Counted from the stretch's first letter, positions 7,348 to 17,546 are shown. The stretch: DNA of 64,000 nt from Ignavibacteriales bacterium (GCA_021740915.1 JAIOYW010000013.1:106329-170328); one strand, 5' to 3'. The notes: generated from the sequence alone by a model not told the origin. Numbers and translations are program-made.

Positions 7348-10338
7348 ATGAAACTCGAAAACCTAAAAATCGGAACACTCCTTAAAGCAGGCTTTGCTAT
7401 CCTGCTTTTATTCGTAATTGGAATTGGTTTCATCTCCTACCAGCATTCCGACAGAATCCAACAGCAGGCAGAAGATATGTATAACCATCCCTTACGGGTG
7501 CGAACGAGTATTGGTGAATTAACCGCAACTGTTTATGCCATACAGGCTAATGTGAAGAATATTTTTCTAACAAGCGATACCACGGAGATAGAAGCCGATT
7601 TGCATAATCTGGAAGTTTTGGATGCAAATGCCTTCAAACAGATTGAAGTGATTCGGGAACGATACCTCGGGCCTGTCAGTGATGTTGATGCATTGGAATA
7701 CGAATATATAAAATGGAAATCCATTCGTGCAGAAGTTATCCGTTTACACCGGTCAGGAGAATTACAAGAAGGTGCAAGCCGCACAAAATCATCAGGAATT
7801 AGCGGGCAGCAGTCAGAAGTCGTACATAGATCATTGGAGAAACTCAGCGCTTTTGCTACCGGTAAGGGAGATGAGTTGTATGCCAATTCCAGGGAATTAA
7901 ATAATGCACTAAACAAGCAATTAGTAATCCTCATCACTGTCATTTTTTTCATATCGCTTCTTATAAGTTGGTTTTTACTACGGGCTATGCACAAGCCCAT
8001 TGACGAGCTTATTGGGGCAACCCAGCGCTTTCACAAAGGTGATTTAACAGCCCGCAGCTCCAATACTTCGCAAAACGAGTTTGGAGAACTATCCAAATCA
8101 TTCAATGCTTTGGCTGATGACATTCAGGCGAATTTGAGTTTAGGCGAAAATATCGAAAACATCTCCGGAATAATGCTTAGCGAGGACGATACAAAACTAT
8201 TTTTCCAAAAAACACTTCACGCCATTTCCCAACACACCAATTCACAAATTGCTGCGGTTTACCTGCTCAGCGATGACCAAAAAACCTATGAGCATTTCGA
8301 ATCTATTGGTTTGGACACGAATGCCAGACAATCGTTTAGAGCAGAGAACTTCGAAGGTGAATTTGGAACTGTCCTTTCTTCCCACAAGGTGCATCATATT
8401 AAAAACATATCCGAAGATACACGTTTTGTTTTTCATACCGTGAGCGGAAAATTTATCCCGCGCGAAATTTTAACCATCCCGGTTACAACCAGTAAGGGAA
8501 CTAATGCTATTATTTCGCTGGCAAGTTTAGGATTATACAGCAGCCAGTCTATTAAGTTGATTGATAAAATTCTAAACACCTTAAGCGCTCGTATTGAAGG
8601 ATTACTGGCTTACGGAAAGATTAAAGAATTTTCGGCTAAACTGGAACATCAAAACACCGAACTGGAAGCTTCACAAAGAGAGCTTTCCTCACAAGCAGCT
8701 GAACTTATTGAGCAGAATACAGAACTTGAATTGCAAAAGAGACAATTGTCTCAAGCCAGTCAGATGAAAACCGCTTTCTTTTCGAATATGAGCCACGAAC
8801 TTCGTACACCCCTTAACTCGGTTATTGCATTGTCGGGAGTACTGTATAAACGACTTGCTAAAAAAATTCCAGAAGAAGAATACAGCTATATAGAAATTAT
8901 TCAGCGTAATGGTAAACACCTTTTGAATCTCATTAACGAGGTACTTGATATTGCGCGTATAGAAGCCGGTCATGAAGATATTGAAGCCTGTGAGTTTAAT
9001 TGCACCCGGTTAATTGATGAACTCGTAAACTCTTTGAGCCTGGAAGCAAAACAGAAAAACATCAAACTCATTCACTCAAAAACTGATACCGGAATATTCA
9101 TTACTTCTGATCTGAAAAAATGCCGCCACATTTTGCAGAATCTGATCAGCAATGCGGTAAAATTTACTGAAAAAGGCAAGGTAGAAGTTTCTGCAAAACA
9201 AATTGATAAAAACATAATGATTACGGTGACCGATACAGGAATCGGTATTTCTGAAGATCAATCAGCGCATATTTTTGATGAGTTTAAACAGGCAGACAGC
9301 AGTACCTCAAGGAAATACGGCGGCACCGGTTTAGGACTTGCCATTGCAAAAAAATATACAAATATGCTCGGTGGTAACATTTCCGTAAAAAGCGATCCGG
9401 AGAAAGGCTCTGAATTTACCCTTGTTTTGCCTTTGCAGTATAACATTGAAAGCAGGCAGATTGAAGAAGAAGATTCAGGTTCCTTGACTCACAGAACTCA
9501 ATCTCTGCCTATTCTTAATCCAGACGACTCCGAAAAGACCATTTTGTTGGTGGATGACAACGAATCTGCCCTTATTCAGGTGAAAGACATACTGGAGGAA
9601 AGAGGCTATCGTGTTTTAATCGCCCATGATGGAAGTGAAGCACTTGCAATCATTGAGCATACGATTCCGGACGCCATGATCCTGGATTTGATGATGCCTG
9701 AAGTAGATGGATTCCAGGTGTTAAAATCAATTCGTGAAAAAGAACAAACTTCCTCGCTCCCTGTGCTGATACTCACAGCAAAACATATTACAAAAGATGA
9801 ACTGAAATTTTTAAAGGGTAATAATGTTCACCTGCTCATTCAGAAAGGCGATGTGAATGCCAATGAAATGTTGGGAGCAGTTGCAAATATGCTTTTCCCG
9901 GAAACCGTAAAATCAGACACCCCAAAACCTGAAACCCTGTCTGCTGACAGGCAGGCTCAAAATATTGAAGGAAAGCCGGTTGTTCTGATAGTTGAAGACA
10001 ATCCCGATAATATGCTTTCTGCCAAAGCACTGCTTTCCGATGACTTTACAGTATTGGAAGCCGTAAACGGTACTGAGGGTGTTGAAAAAGCGAAGAAATT
10101 CAAGCCCAATCTCATTTTAATGGATATTGCACTCCCACAGATGGATGGTATTGAAGCCTTTAATAAAATAAGAAACGACCCACGATTGCAACAAGTGAAG
10201 GTTATTGCACTTACAGCAAGTGCCATGACGCAGGACAGGGCAGCTATACTCGCGTATGGCTTTGATGCTTTTATTGCAAAACCTATTGATGAACAAGATT
10301 TTTTTAACACTATAAATAAGACGCTTTATGGAAAATAA
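7348..10338 (+). CDS. Membrane hybrid histidine kinase: HAMP-GAF-HisKA-HATPase-REC-REC
   Basis: The start ATG 7348 has GAAGAG seven bases upstream and is preferred to the TTG at 7333. The 996-aa protein has TM1 (about 12-30), a helical periplasmic domain (to about 190), TM2 (about 192-210), HAMP (about 212-265), a GAF domain (about 275-425), a coiled coil rich in E and Q, the phosphoacceptor SHELRTPLN (about 485), an ATPase domain with DTGIGI and GTGLGLAI, and two receivers with DLMMPEVDG and MDIALPQMDG. It should pass phosphate internally from His to Asp. The linker between receivers (LSADRQAQN) derives from a short repeat at 9936-9955. The gene overlaps the next by 11 bp, so the two are translationally coupled. 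Confidence 0.92.
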   Translation: MKLENLKIGTLLKAGFAILLLFVIGIGFISYQHSDRIQQQAEDMYNHPLRVRTSIGELTATVYAIQANVKNIFLTSDTTEIEADLHNLEVLDANAFKQIEVIRERYLGPVSDVDALEYEYIKWKSIRAEVIRLHRSGELQEGASRTKSSGISGQQSEVVHRSLEKLSAFATGKGDELYANSRELNNALNKQLVILITVIFFISLLISWFLLRAMHKPIDELIGATQRFHKGDLTARSSNTSQNEFGELSKSFNALADDIQANLSLGENIENISGIMLSEDDTKLFFQKTLHAISQHTNSQIAAVYLLSDDQKTYEHFESIGLDTNARQSFRAENFEGEFGTVLSSHKVHHIKNISEDTRFVFHTVSGKFIPREILTIPVTTSKGTNAIISLASLGLYSSQSIKLIDKILNTLSARIEGLLAYGKIKEFSAKLEHQNTELEASQRELSSQAAELIEQNTELELQKRQLSQASQMKTAFFSNMSHELRTPLNSVIALSGVLYKRLAKKIPEEEYSYIEIIQRNGKHLLNLINEVLDIARIEAGHEDIEACEFNCTRLIDELVNSLSLEAKQKNIKLIHSKTDTGIFITSDLKKCRHILQNLISNAVKFTEKGKVEVSAKQIDKNIMITVTDTGIGISEDQSAHIFDEFKQADSSTSRKYGGTGLGLAIAKKYTNMLGGNISVKSDPEKGSEFTLVLPLQYNIESRQIEEEDSGSLTHRTQSLPILNPDDSEKTILLVDDNESALIQVKDILEERGYRVLIAHDGSEALAIIEHTIPDAMILDLMMPEVDGFQVLKSIREKEQTSSLPVLILTAKHITKDELKFLKGNNVHLLIQKGDVNANEMLGAVANMLFPETVKSDTPKPETLSADRQAQNIEGKPVVLIVEDNPDNMLSAKALLSDDFTVLEAVNGTEGVEKAKKFKPNLILMDIALPQMDGIEAFNKIRNDPRLQQVKVIALTASAMTQDRAAILAYGFDAFIAKPIDEQDFFNTINKTLYGK
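9936..9955. repeat. Short palindromic interspersed repeat, family B, short form inside a kinase gene
   Basis: This 20-bp near-palindrome starts CCTGTCTGC and ends ACAGGCAGG. It matches both ends of the 30-bp element at 7229-7258 with the middle deleted. It lies in frame in the linker between the two receiver domains, a tolerant site. Confidence 0.5.
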
Positions 10339-13300
10339 AAAGATTAAGATTTTAGTTATAGATGATCTTCAGGATAACCTGATTACGTTGAACGCATTGA
10401 TAACAGATGCCTTCCCTGAAGCAATTACACTAAACACACAAAGCGGGAAAGCAGGACTTGATCTGGCAGCCAAAGAAATGCCTGAGGTTATCCTTCTGGA
10501 TATTCTTATGCCTGGTATGGATGGGTATGAGGTTTGCCAGAAACTGAAAGCTGATAAAAATTTATGTGATATCCCTGTTGTGTTTGTAACAGCCATCGAA
10601 AACAACAAAGCAGCGTTGGTAAAGGCATTGGAAAGTGGCGGGGAAGCATTTCTTACCAAACCCATTGATGAGATTGAACTTACAGCCCAGATAAGGTCCA
10701 TGCTAAAAATCAAGAAGGCCAACGATGCCAAGAAAGATGAAAAAGTACGGCTGGAAAAATTGGTAGAAGAAAGGAACAAAGAACTTGTTCAGGAGCTGGA
10801 AGCCCGCAAGCAGGCGGAAAACGAAATAGTTAAGGTTAACAGAAGATTGAAGATATCTACAGAATCTGCCAGGATAGGTATTTGGGACCTTGATCTGAAA
10901 AAAAACCTTCTTACCTGGGATAAAAGAATGTTTGAACTTTACGGCATTGAACCGGATAATTTTGGAGGAGCCTATGAAGCCTGGAAAAAGAGAGTTCATC
11001 CTGATGATTTAGAAAGATCAGATAAAGAAGTTCAAGCTGCAATTGCCGGAGAAAAAGAATTTCACACCCAGTTTCGAGTTGTTTGGCCAGATGGTCAAAT
11101 CAGATTCATAGAAGCACATGCAATAGTGAACCATGATTCTGATGGAACTCCGAAAAGTATGGTTGGCGTGAATTGGGACATCACCGAGCGCAAGCAGGCG
11201 GTGGAAAAACTGAAAGAAAGTGAAGAGAATTACAAGGCTACAGTAGAAAATCTTCAGGTGGGAATGGCGGTTCATAATAATGTCGGCAGAGTAATATTCT
11301 GTAATCCTAAAGCCACGCATTTACTTGGATTAACACACGAACAAATGCTTGGGAAAGAGTTGATTGATCCATCCTGGTGCTTTGTAAATGAAGATCTGTC
11401 AAAAATGAAAGTTGAAGATTATCCGGTTAGCAGGGTAATTGCCACAAAACAAAAACTCGACTCCTATCAATTGGGAATAAAAACAAAAGACAGAGATTAT
11501 ATCACCTGGGTGAATGTAAATGCCAATCCTGTTTTTTCCGGAAATGATCTGGAAAAAATTATTGTAAATTTTATTGACATCACCGGGCGCAAGCAGGCAG
11601 AGGAAGAACTGCGGGAAAGTAAACTACAACTCGAATCTGCGATTAAAGCATCAAATACCGGGTTATGGGATTGGGATCTGACAAATAATAAAGTGTATTT
11701 TTCTTCTGAATGGAAAAAGCAGATTGGATATGAAGATCATGAAATCAGTAGCGATTTCAGCGAATGGCAAAACCATGTTCATCCCGATGATCTGAAAAAA
11801 GCGCTGAGCCGGGTAAATGCTTTTCTGGAAAAACCATATCCGAATTTTGAAAATGAATTTCGTTTCAGGCATAAAAACGGAAGTTATCGCTGGATACTCG
11901 CCAAAGCATCAATAATTTATGATAAACATGGAAAACCAATTCGCATGCTCGGTTCACATTTGGACATCACCGAGCGCAAGCAGGCGGAAGTAAAACTTAA
12001 AGAAAGCGAAGAAAGATATAGAAGTTTGGTTAATGCTGTAAATAGTGGTGTTGCAATCTATAAAGTAATGAATGAGGGTTTGTCTGGCAGTGATTATATC
12101 ATTCAGGATTTTAATCAGTTTGCCTTGAAACATGAGATGCTGAATAAAGAGGAGGTTATAGGTAAGAGTCTGAAAGATATTCGACCCAATATTGATGAAT
12201 ATGGCTTGATTGATATTTTTAGGAAGGTGTGGGAAACTGGAGAATCAACTTATTTTCCCGCTAAAGTTTACATAGATGAAAAGTATTCTAACTATTATGA
12301 AAACAGGGTATTCAAACTTCCCAGTGGAGAAATCGTTGCTGTATATGATGACGTAACTGAACGTGAAAAAGCAGAATTAGCTTTAAAAGAGAGCGAAGAA
12401 CGTTTTAATCTTGCCATGAATGCTTCCAATGATGGCCTGTTTGATTGGAATCTTCTTACCAATAAAATATATTACTCACCCGCCTGGAAAAAAATGATCG
12501 GTTATGAAGATCATGAAATTCCAAATGATTTCTCGGTTTGGGAAACAACAACTGCCCCGGAAGATGTAAAAAAATCATGGGAACTGCAGCAGAAACTCAT
12601 TTTAAAGCAAATAGACCGCTTCATGATTGAATTTAAAATGAAACACAAAGACGGTCATTGGGTAGATATTCTTTCAAGGGCAAAAGCAATTTTTGACGAA
12701 AAAGGAAAAGCAATAAGAATTGTTGGTACGCACACCGATATTTCCGAACGCCGAAAGGCAGATGAAGAAATACGTAAAATCGGTAAGCATTATCAGGCTC
12801 TTATCGAAAAGGCGCCGGATGGCATTGTGCTGTTAAATGCAGAAGGCAGAATCAAATATGTTAGCCCGTCTGCTTTAAAAATGTTTGGGTATAATCTTTC
12901 GGAAATTATACCAGATGATCCCGCAGAATTTACACACCCCGATGATTTAATGATGGTTCTTTCTGAACTTGGTAAAGTAGTCGCAAATGCGGATTATATC
13001 CCAACTCTGATATATCGCTTTATGGATAAACAGAGTAACTGGCATTGGGTTGAAACGACATTCAGCAACCTTTTGGCTAATCCAAGCGTTGAATCAATAG
13101 TGTTAAATTTCCGCGATATCACCGAACGTAAACAGGCAGAGCAGCAGCAGCGAATAATGGCTGAAATGCTCGATATTGCCCCGGGTTCTATCACCGTACA
13201 CGATACAAGCGGTCGATTTTTGTTTGCAAATAAAAAAACCTTCGAATTGCATGGTTATTCCAAGTCCGAATTTATGTCCCTTAATCTGCACGATCTTGAT

Positions 13301-15496
13301 GTTCCGGAAAGTGAAGCCTTACTTAATGAGCGGTTCCGGAAGATTGCCGAAACTGGATATGCATCTTTCGAAGTAGCCCATTTCCATAAAGACGGACATA
13401 TTATCCCCATGGAGGTTTTCGCAAAAAAAGTAGAATATGAGGGTCAGTCTGCCGTGCTGAGTATCGCCACTGATATTACTGAGCATATAAAAAATGAAGA
13501 GGATTTAAAGGTCAGCCTGACTAAATATCAGGTTCTTTTTGATCTATTCCCGGTTGGCATCACCATCACTGACTCGGGAGGAAATATAAAAGAGACAAAT
13601 AAAATTGCAGAAAAGCTGCTTGGCATCTCCCGCGAAGAGCACGTGCGGCGGACAATAAGCGGCGGCGAATGGCGTATTATAAGACCAGACGGCTCATCAA
13701 TGCCGGTTTCAGAATATGCCAGCGTTCGTGCAATTAAAGAGGGTTGTCCCGTACACAATATCGAGATGGGTATTGTGAAGGACAAAAATGCGATTACGTG
13801 GCTCAATGTATCAGCCGAACCTATTCCTCTTGAGGGATATGGGGTTGCAATTACTTATAACGACATTACTCATCAGAAACAGGTTGAGTGGGATTTAATT
13901 GAGGCTAAAAACAGGGCCGAGGAAAACGAAAAAAAATATCAAAGTATGTTCAATACTATGCAGGAAGGTGTTTATCTGCATGAGATTATTTACGATGATA
14001 ATGGAAAACCTAATAATTACAGAATCATCGAAGCAAATTCCGTTTCTGAAAAATATCTGAACATAGAGAGAGAAAACGCTATCGGGAAATTAGCCACTGA
14101 ACTTTTTGGAGTACAAACTGCGCCAAATCTTGATATTTATGCCAGGGTTGCCGAGACAGGCGAACCAGTTTTATTTGAGCAGTATTTTGAACCAATGAAT
14201 AAGTATTTTTTTGTTTCTGTTTTTTCACCCAAAAGAGGGGAATTTGCCACAGCGTTTATGGACATCACAAGACAAAAAAATTATGAGAATGAAATACTGG
14301 CGGCGAAAGAAAAAGCTGAAGAAAGCGACAGGCTTAAGTCAGCATTCCTTGCCAATATGAGCCATGAGATCAGAACTCCGATGAATGGTATTCTGGGCTT
14401 TGCAGAATTACTTAAAGAACCCAATTTATCTGGTGATGAGCATAAAAAGTATATCCAGATAATTGAGAAGAGCGGGGCAAGAATGCTCAACACTATCAAT
14501 GCGATAGTTGATATATCAAAAATTGAAGCCGGGCTTATGGAGGTAGATAAAGTAGAAGTAAATATTAATGAAATTATGAATTTCGTTTTTCATTTCTTTC
14601 AGTCCGAGGCTGACTCCAAAGGGATAGTGCTGCTATTAAGGAATAACTTGACGGCTGAGCAGGCAATAATTAAAACTGATAAAGAAAAACTGAATGCTAT
14701 TCTCTTCAACCTTGTAAAAAATGCTATTAAATATACGAAAAAGGGGGTTATTCTATTCGGGTGTTCCATAAAACCACATAAGAATGAGAATGACCTTGTG
14801 GATAAAAATGAAGTGGAGTTTTTCGTAAAAGATACGGGCATCGGTATTCCGGCTGACAGGCAGAAAGCCGTTTTTGAGCGATTCATTCAGGCTGATGTTA
14901 TTGATAAAAATGCTTATCAGGGTTCTGGTCTTGGATTATCAATTTCCAAGGCATACGTTGAAATGCTGGGAGGCAGAATCTGGCTTAAAAGTGTAGTGGG
15001 AACCGGAACAACTTTTTATTTTACAATCCCCGGCGGACCCCACCAGGAATATAGTGGGATTTCTGATCAAATCAGCAAGGAAAACTACGGCACAGATCCG
15101 AAAAACACTGATAAATTAAGTCTAAAGATACTGGTTGTTGAAGATCATGCACCCTCTGCATTATATATTTCTCAAATAATTAAAACTGTCAGTAAAGAAA
15201 CTCTTTTGGCTGAAAGTGGAACCAAGGCTGTTGAACTCTGCCGCAATAATCCTGATTTAGATTTGGTTCTTATGGATATCAGAATGCCCGAAATGGATGG
15301 ATATGAAGCAACACGTCAGATTCGTCTTTTCAACAAGGAAATATTGATCATTGTTCAGACTGCTCACGCATTAGCAGAATACAGAGATAAATCTCTGCGT
15401 GCGGGTGCAGATGCTCATATATCAAAACCTGTTAATAAAGATGAGCTTCTTAAATTGATTCGTTCACAAATTAGAAACAAAGAAGCGAAGGGTTAG
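10328..15496 (+). CDS. Giant hybrid histidine kinase: REC, nine PAS, HisKA, HATPase, REC
   Basis: The 1722-aa cytoplasmic protein (no membrane segment seen) begins with a receiver (ILVIDDLQDN, LLDILMPGMDG). Nine PAS/PAC units follow, at about 175-295, 295-430, 430-560, 560-685, 685-820, 820-945, 945-1060, 1060-1190 and 1190-1320, most ending in a DITERKQAE-type linker. After them come SHEIRTPMNG (phosphoacceptor), an ATPase domain (DTGIGIPADRQ, GSGLGLSIS) and a C-terminal receiver (VLMDIRMPEMDG). PAS3 and PAS5 are near twins (W-D/N-L, KKxIGYEDHEI). The DNA of the linkers is almost identical at several sites (near 11177, 11578, 11962), pointing to internal duplication. The N-terminal receiver suggests it takes phosphate from the upstream kinase. 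It overlaps that gene by 11 bp. Confidence 0.92.
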   Translation: MENKKIKILVIDDLQDNLITLNALITDAFPEAITLNTQSGKAGLDLAAKEMPEVILLDILMPGMDGYEVCQKLKADKNLCDIPVVFVTAIENNKAALVKALESGGEAFLTKPIDEIELTAQIRSMLKIKKANDAKKDEKVRLEKLVEERNKELVQELEARKQAENEIVKVNRRLKISTESARIGIWDLDLKKNLLTWDKRMFELYGIEPDNFGGAYEAWKKRVHPDDLERSDKEVQAAIAGEKEFHTQFRVVWPDGQIRFIEAHAIVNHDSDGTPKSMVGVNWDITERKQAVEKLKESEENYKATVENLQVGMAVHNNVGRVIFCNPKATHLLGLTHEQMLGKELIDPSWCFVNEDLSKMKVEDYPVSRVIATKQKLDSYQLGIKTKDRDYITWVNVNANPVFSGNDLEKIIVNFIDITGRKQAEEELRESKLQLESAIKASNTGLWDWDLTNNKVYFSSEWKKQIGYEDHEISSDFSEWQNHVHPDDLKKALSRVNAFLEKPYPNFENEFRFRHKNGSYRWILAKASIIYDKHGKPIRMLGSHLDITERKQAEVKLKESEERYRSLVNAVNSGVAIYKVMNEGLSGSDYIIQDFNQFALKHEMLNKEEVIGKSLKDIRPNIDEYGLIDIFRKVWETGESTYFPAKVYIDEKYSNYYENRVFKLPSGEIVAVYDDVTEREKAELALKESEERFNLAMNASNDGLFDWNLLTNKIYYSPAWKKMIGYEDHEIPNDFSVWETTTAPEDVKKSWELQQKLILKQIDRFMIEFKMKHKDGHWVDILSRAKAIFDEKGKAIRIVGTHTDISERRKADEEIRKIGKHYQALIEKAPDGIVLLNAEGRIKYVSPSALKMFGYNLSEIIPDDPAEFTHPDDLMMVLSELGKVVANADYIPTLIYRFMDKQSNWHWVETTFSNLLANPSVESIVLNFRDITERKQAEQQQRIMAEMLDIAPGSITVHDTSGRFLFANKKTFELHGYSKSEFMSLNLHDLDVPESEALLNERFRKIAETGYASFEVAHFHKDGHIIPMEVFAKKVEYEGQSAVLSIATDITEHIKNEEDLKVSLTKYQVLFDLFPVGITITDSGGNIKETNKIAEKLLGISREEHVRRTISGGEWRIIRPDGSSMPVSEYASVRAIKEGCPVHNIEMGIVKDKNAITWLNVSAEPIPLEGYGVAITYNDITHQKQVEWDLIEAKNRAEENEKKYQSMFNTMQEGVYLHEIIYDDNGKPNNYRIIEANSVSEKYLNIERENAIGKLATELFGVQTAPNLDIYARVAETGEPVLFEQYFEPMNKYFFVSVFSPKRGEFATAFMDITRQKNYENEILAAKEKAEESDRLKSAFLANMSHEIRTPMNGILGFAELLKEPNLSGDEHKKYIQIIEKSGARMLNTINAIVDISKIEAGLMEVDKVEVNINEIMNFVFHFFQSEADSKGIVLLLRNNLTAEQAIIKTDKEKLNAILFNLVKNAIKYTKKGVILFGCSIKPHKNENDLVDKNEVEFFVKDTGIGIPADRQKAVFERFIQADVIDKNAYQGSGLGLSISKAYVEMLGGRIWLKSVVGTGTTFYFTIPGGPHQEYSGISDQISKENYGTDPKNTDKLSLKILVVEDHAPSALYISQIIKTVSKETLLAESGTKAVELCRNNPDLDLVLMDIRMPEMDGYEATRQIRLFNKEILIIVQTAHALAEYRDKSLRAGADAHISKPVNKDELLKLIRSQIRNKEAKG

Positions 15497-16178
15497 AAAA
15501 AATGCTGTGTAGTCAAGCCTGAAGTAGTTTTATCAATGGGCGTTTACCCTTAAACTATAAATTAGAATTTGAAATACACTATTGGTTATATTTACGCCGC
15601 GTTTTAAAACACATAGGGCGGCTCTCGCCGCCCTATGTGGAAATGGTGTGGATCGCAATTTTATATTATCAATCACAACTTACCGTAATACCATTCTTTT
15701 GTGATCCGCCCTCGGATAACGCAGGTGAACCGTCTTGCGCCTCCGGATCAATAAAAAGCAACTGCAACAACTCTACGCATATTCTATCTGTCCGATAGAA
15801 TCTTCCTGCAATTTCAGGAATTCACATCCTTGCTCTATATTAATACCTTCAATTATTATGCCGGGATTAAGTTGTTGTATTTATTGAAAATAGAAATTTG
15901 TGTCGTTGCAAAAACACAACATGGCGTTACATTTTTGCAACATTATTAATGGCGAGGTTTATATTTTCTGTGATTTGATTGCAAAATCTGAAACGGGGAG
16001 GTAAAAAAGAATCCTTTGTCATTATTTAATAAATCTTGTTAAAGCATTTTCTTAAAACAGGTTATACGATAAACTCAAAAGAGTTTTCGCGAAAATTCGC
16101 ACGATTTGGTTGTCAATTTCATCTGATCAATCTTCTGAAAATGGACTTTTCAGCGCCAATGTTACAAAAATGAACACC
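15497..16178. other. Convergent non-coding gap of 680 bases rich in inverted repeats
   Basis: No gene is supported on either strand. A perfect 12-bp stem hairpin lies at 15611-15638. A perfect 8-bp stem (ATTCTATC, loop TGTCC) is at about 15780-15800. A 10-bp inverted repeat GTTGCAAAAA / TTTTTGCAAC sits at 15905-15914 and 15932-15941. CTGAAAA/TTTTCAG pairs near 16136-16152. Both flanking genes end here, so these may serve termination or a small RNA; none has a clean T tract. Confidence 0.5.
15611..15638. terminator. Strong GC-rich hairpin between convergent genes
   Basis: ACATAGGGCGGC pairs perfectly with GCCGCCCTATGT around a TCTC loop. It lies 115 bases after the stop of the giant kinase. 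A short TTTT follows only in the minus-strand reading, so intrinsic termination is uncertain and a repeat-type palindrome is the alternative. Confidence 0.4.
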
Positions 16179-17546
16179 CTATTCAGAGGAATCTTTTTTG
16201 ATGCCCAGGCGCTGCATTCTCCTGTATAGATTTATGCGGTCAATTCCAAGCTCTTTTGCGCTATCGTTCATGTGCCACGAATTCGCGATAAGAATTTTTA
16301 AAATATACTCTTTTTCAAAAGTATCCCTTGCAATCGAAAGACTTTCAAATCTTTTGCTGAAATCGTGGTTATCCTGATTAACTTTGCTCAGGGAAAACAA
16401 TACGTCCTCAAGTTCAACCCGTGCACTGTTATTAAACACAACGATATTTTCCACGACATTTCGCAATTCTCTGACGTTCCCGGGCCAGTGATAGCCTATA
16501 AGAACGGATGCCGCTCTGTTCGAAATACTTTTTATCTGTTTATTGTACTCATTGTTAAACCTGGCTATAAAATGATTGGCAAGCGGAATAATATCCTCCT
16601 CCCTGTCGCGGAGCGGCGGTATGTGAATTCTGAAAACATTTAACCTATGGAACAAATCCTCCCTGAACAGCCCCTGTTCCACCCTTAATCCCAATTCCTT
16701 ATTGGTTGCCGAAATAACCTTAACATTAATTTTTCTTAGTTTGGTCTCTCCCAAAACCTCAATCTCATTCTCTTCAAGTACTCTTAAAAGTTTTGCCTGA
16801 AGCCTCTTATCAAGCTCGGCAATTTCATCTAAAAAAATTGTGCCTTCTTCAGCAGCCTCAAATTTTCCGGGTTTGTTTTTTACTGCACCCGTAAATGCAC
16901 CTTTAACATATCCGAAAAGTTCGCTTTCAAGAAGTTCATTTGGAATTGCGGCACAGTTGATTTTTATGAATGGTTTTCCTCTCCTTGTACCAACGGAATG
17001 TAATGCTCTTGCTACAAGTTCTTTTCCTGTCCCGCTTTCTCCAGTTATAAGCACTTTAGAATTTCCCTTCGAAAATTTGCTTATGTCCTGGCAAACGCCC
17101 GCAAGAGCCTGGCTTTCACCAACCATCCGGTAAGTTTCTTCAATTTCACCAATCAGCCGTTCTTTTGTTTCAACCAGATCACGTTTAAGCATTGCATTTT
17201 TGATTATTGTTTTAAGTCGCTGAATATCGGGTGGTTTTTCAATAAAATCATATGCTCCGAATTTCATTGCCTCAACTGCTGTTTTTATGTTGCTTTGTCC
17301 GGAGATAACTATGACCGGTAAATATGGAGAATACTGAATAATATTTTTAAGTACTTCAATTCCGTCTATACCCGGCATCTTCATATCCAGAAGAATAATA
17401 TCGAATTCCTTTTTGCTGATTATACTCAGAGTATCATTAGATACGCTTAATCCTTCAAAAGAGTATTCATCGTTCTCAAGAACTCTTTGCAGAGATTCCA
17501 GAAAAGTGCGGTCATCGTCAATCGCTAATATTTTCGTCTTTTTCAT
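16179..17546 (-). CDS. Sigma-54-dependent NtrC-family response regulator
   Basis: The 455-aa protein has an N-terminal receiver (ILAIDDDRTF, phosphoacceptor in ILLDMKMPGIDG), an AAA+ domain of about residues 140-375 with Walker A GESGTGKELVARALH, the sigma-54 contact loop GAFTGA and Walker B FLDEIAEL, and a Fis-type helix-turn-helix at the C-terminus (AKELGIDRINLYRRMQRLG). It should activate sigma-54 promoters when phosphorylated by the kinase encoded just upstream, with which it overlaps by 29 bp. I found no clear -24/-12 promoter (TGGCAC-N5-TTGC) in the gaps of this window, so targets may lie elsewhere. Confidence 0.94.
   Translation of the reverse strand: MKKTKILAIDDDRTFLESLQRVLENDEYSFEGLSVSNDTLSIISKKEFDIILLDMKMPGIDGIEVLKNIIQYSPYLPVIVISGQSNIKTAVEAMKFGAYDFIEKPPDIQRLKTIIKNAMLKRDLVETKERLIGEIEETYRMVGESQALAGVCQDISKFSKGNSKVLITGESGTGKELVARALHSVGTRRGKPFIKINCAAIPNELLESELFGYVKGAFTGAVKNKPGKFEAAEEGTIFLDEIAELDKRLQAKLLRVLEENEIEVLGETKLRKINVKVISATNKELGLRVEQGLFREDLFHRLNVFRIHIPPLRDREEDIIPLANHFIARFNNEYNKQIKSISNRAASVLIGYHWPGNVRELRNVVENIVVFNNSARVELEDVLFSLSKVNQDNHDFSKRFESLSIARDTFEKEYILKILIANSWHMNDSAKELGIDRINLYRRMQRLGIKKDSSE

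Noticed and set aside
14846..14864. GCTGACAGGCAG as a third copy of repeat family B
   Set aside because: It encodes the normal IPADRQ of the kinase ATPase domain, and only part of one end matches.
15905..15941. GTTGCAAAAA/TTTTTGCAAC as an upstream activator site for the NtrC-type regulator
   Set aside because: It lies at the 3' ends of both neighbours, with no promoter or sigma-54 element nearby.
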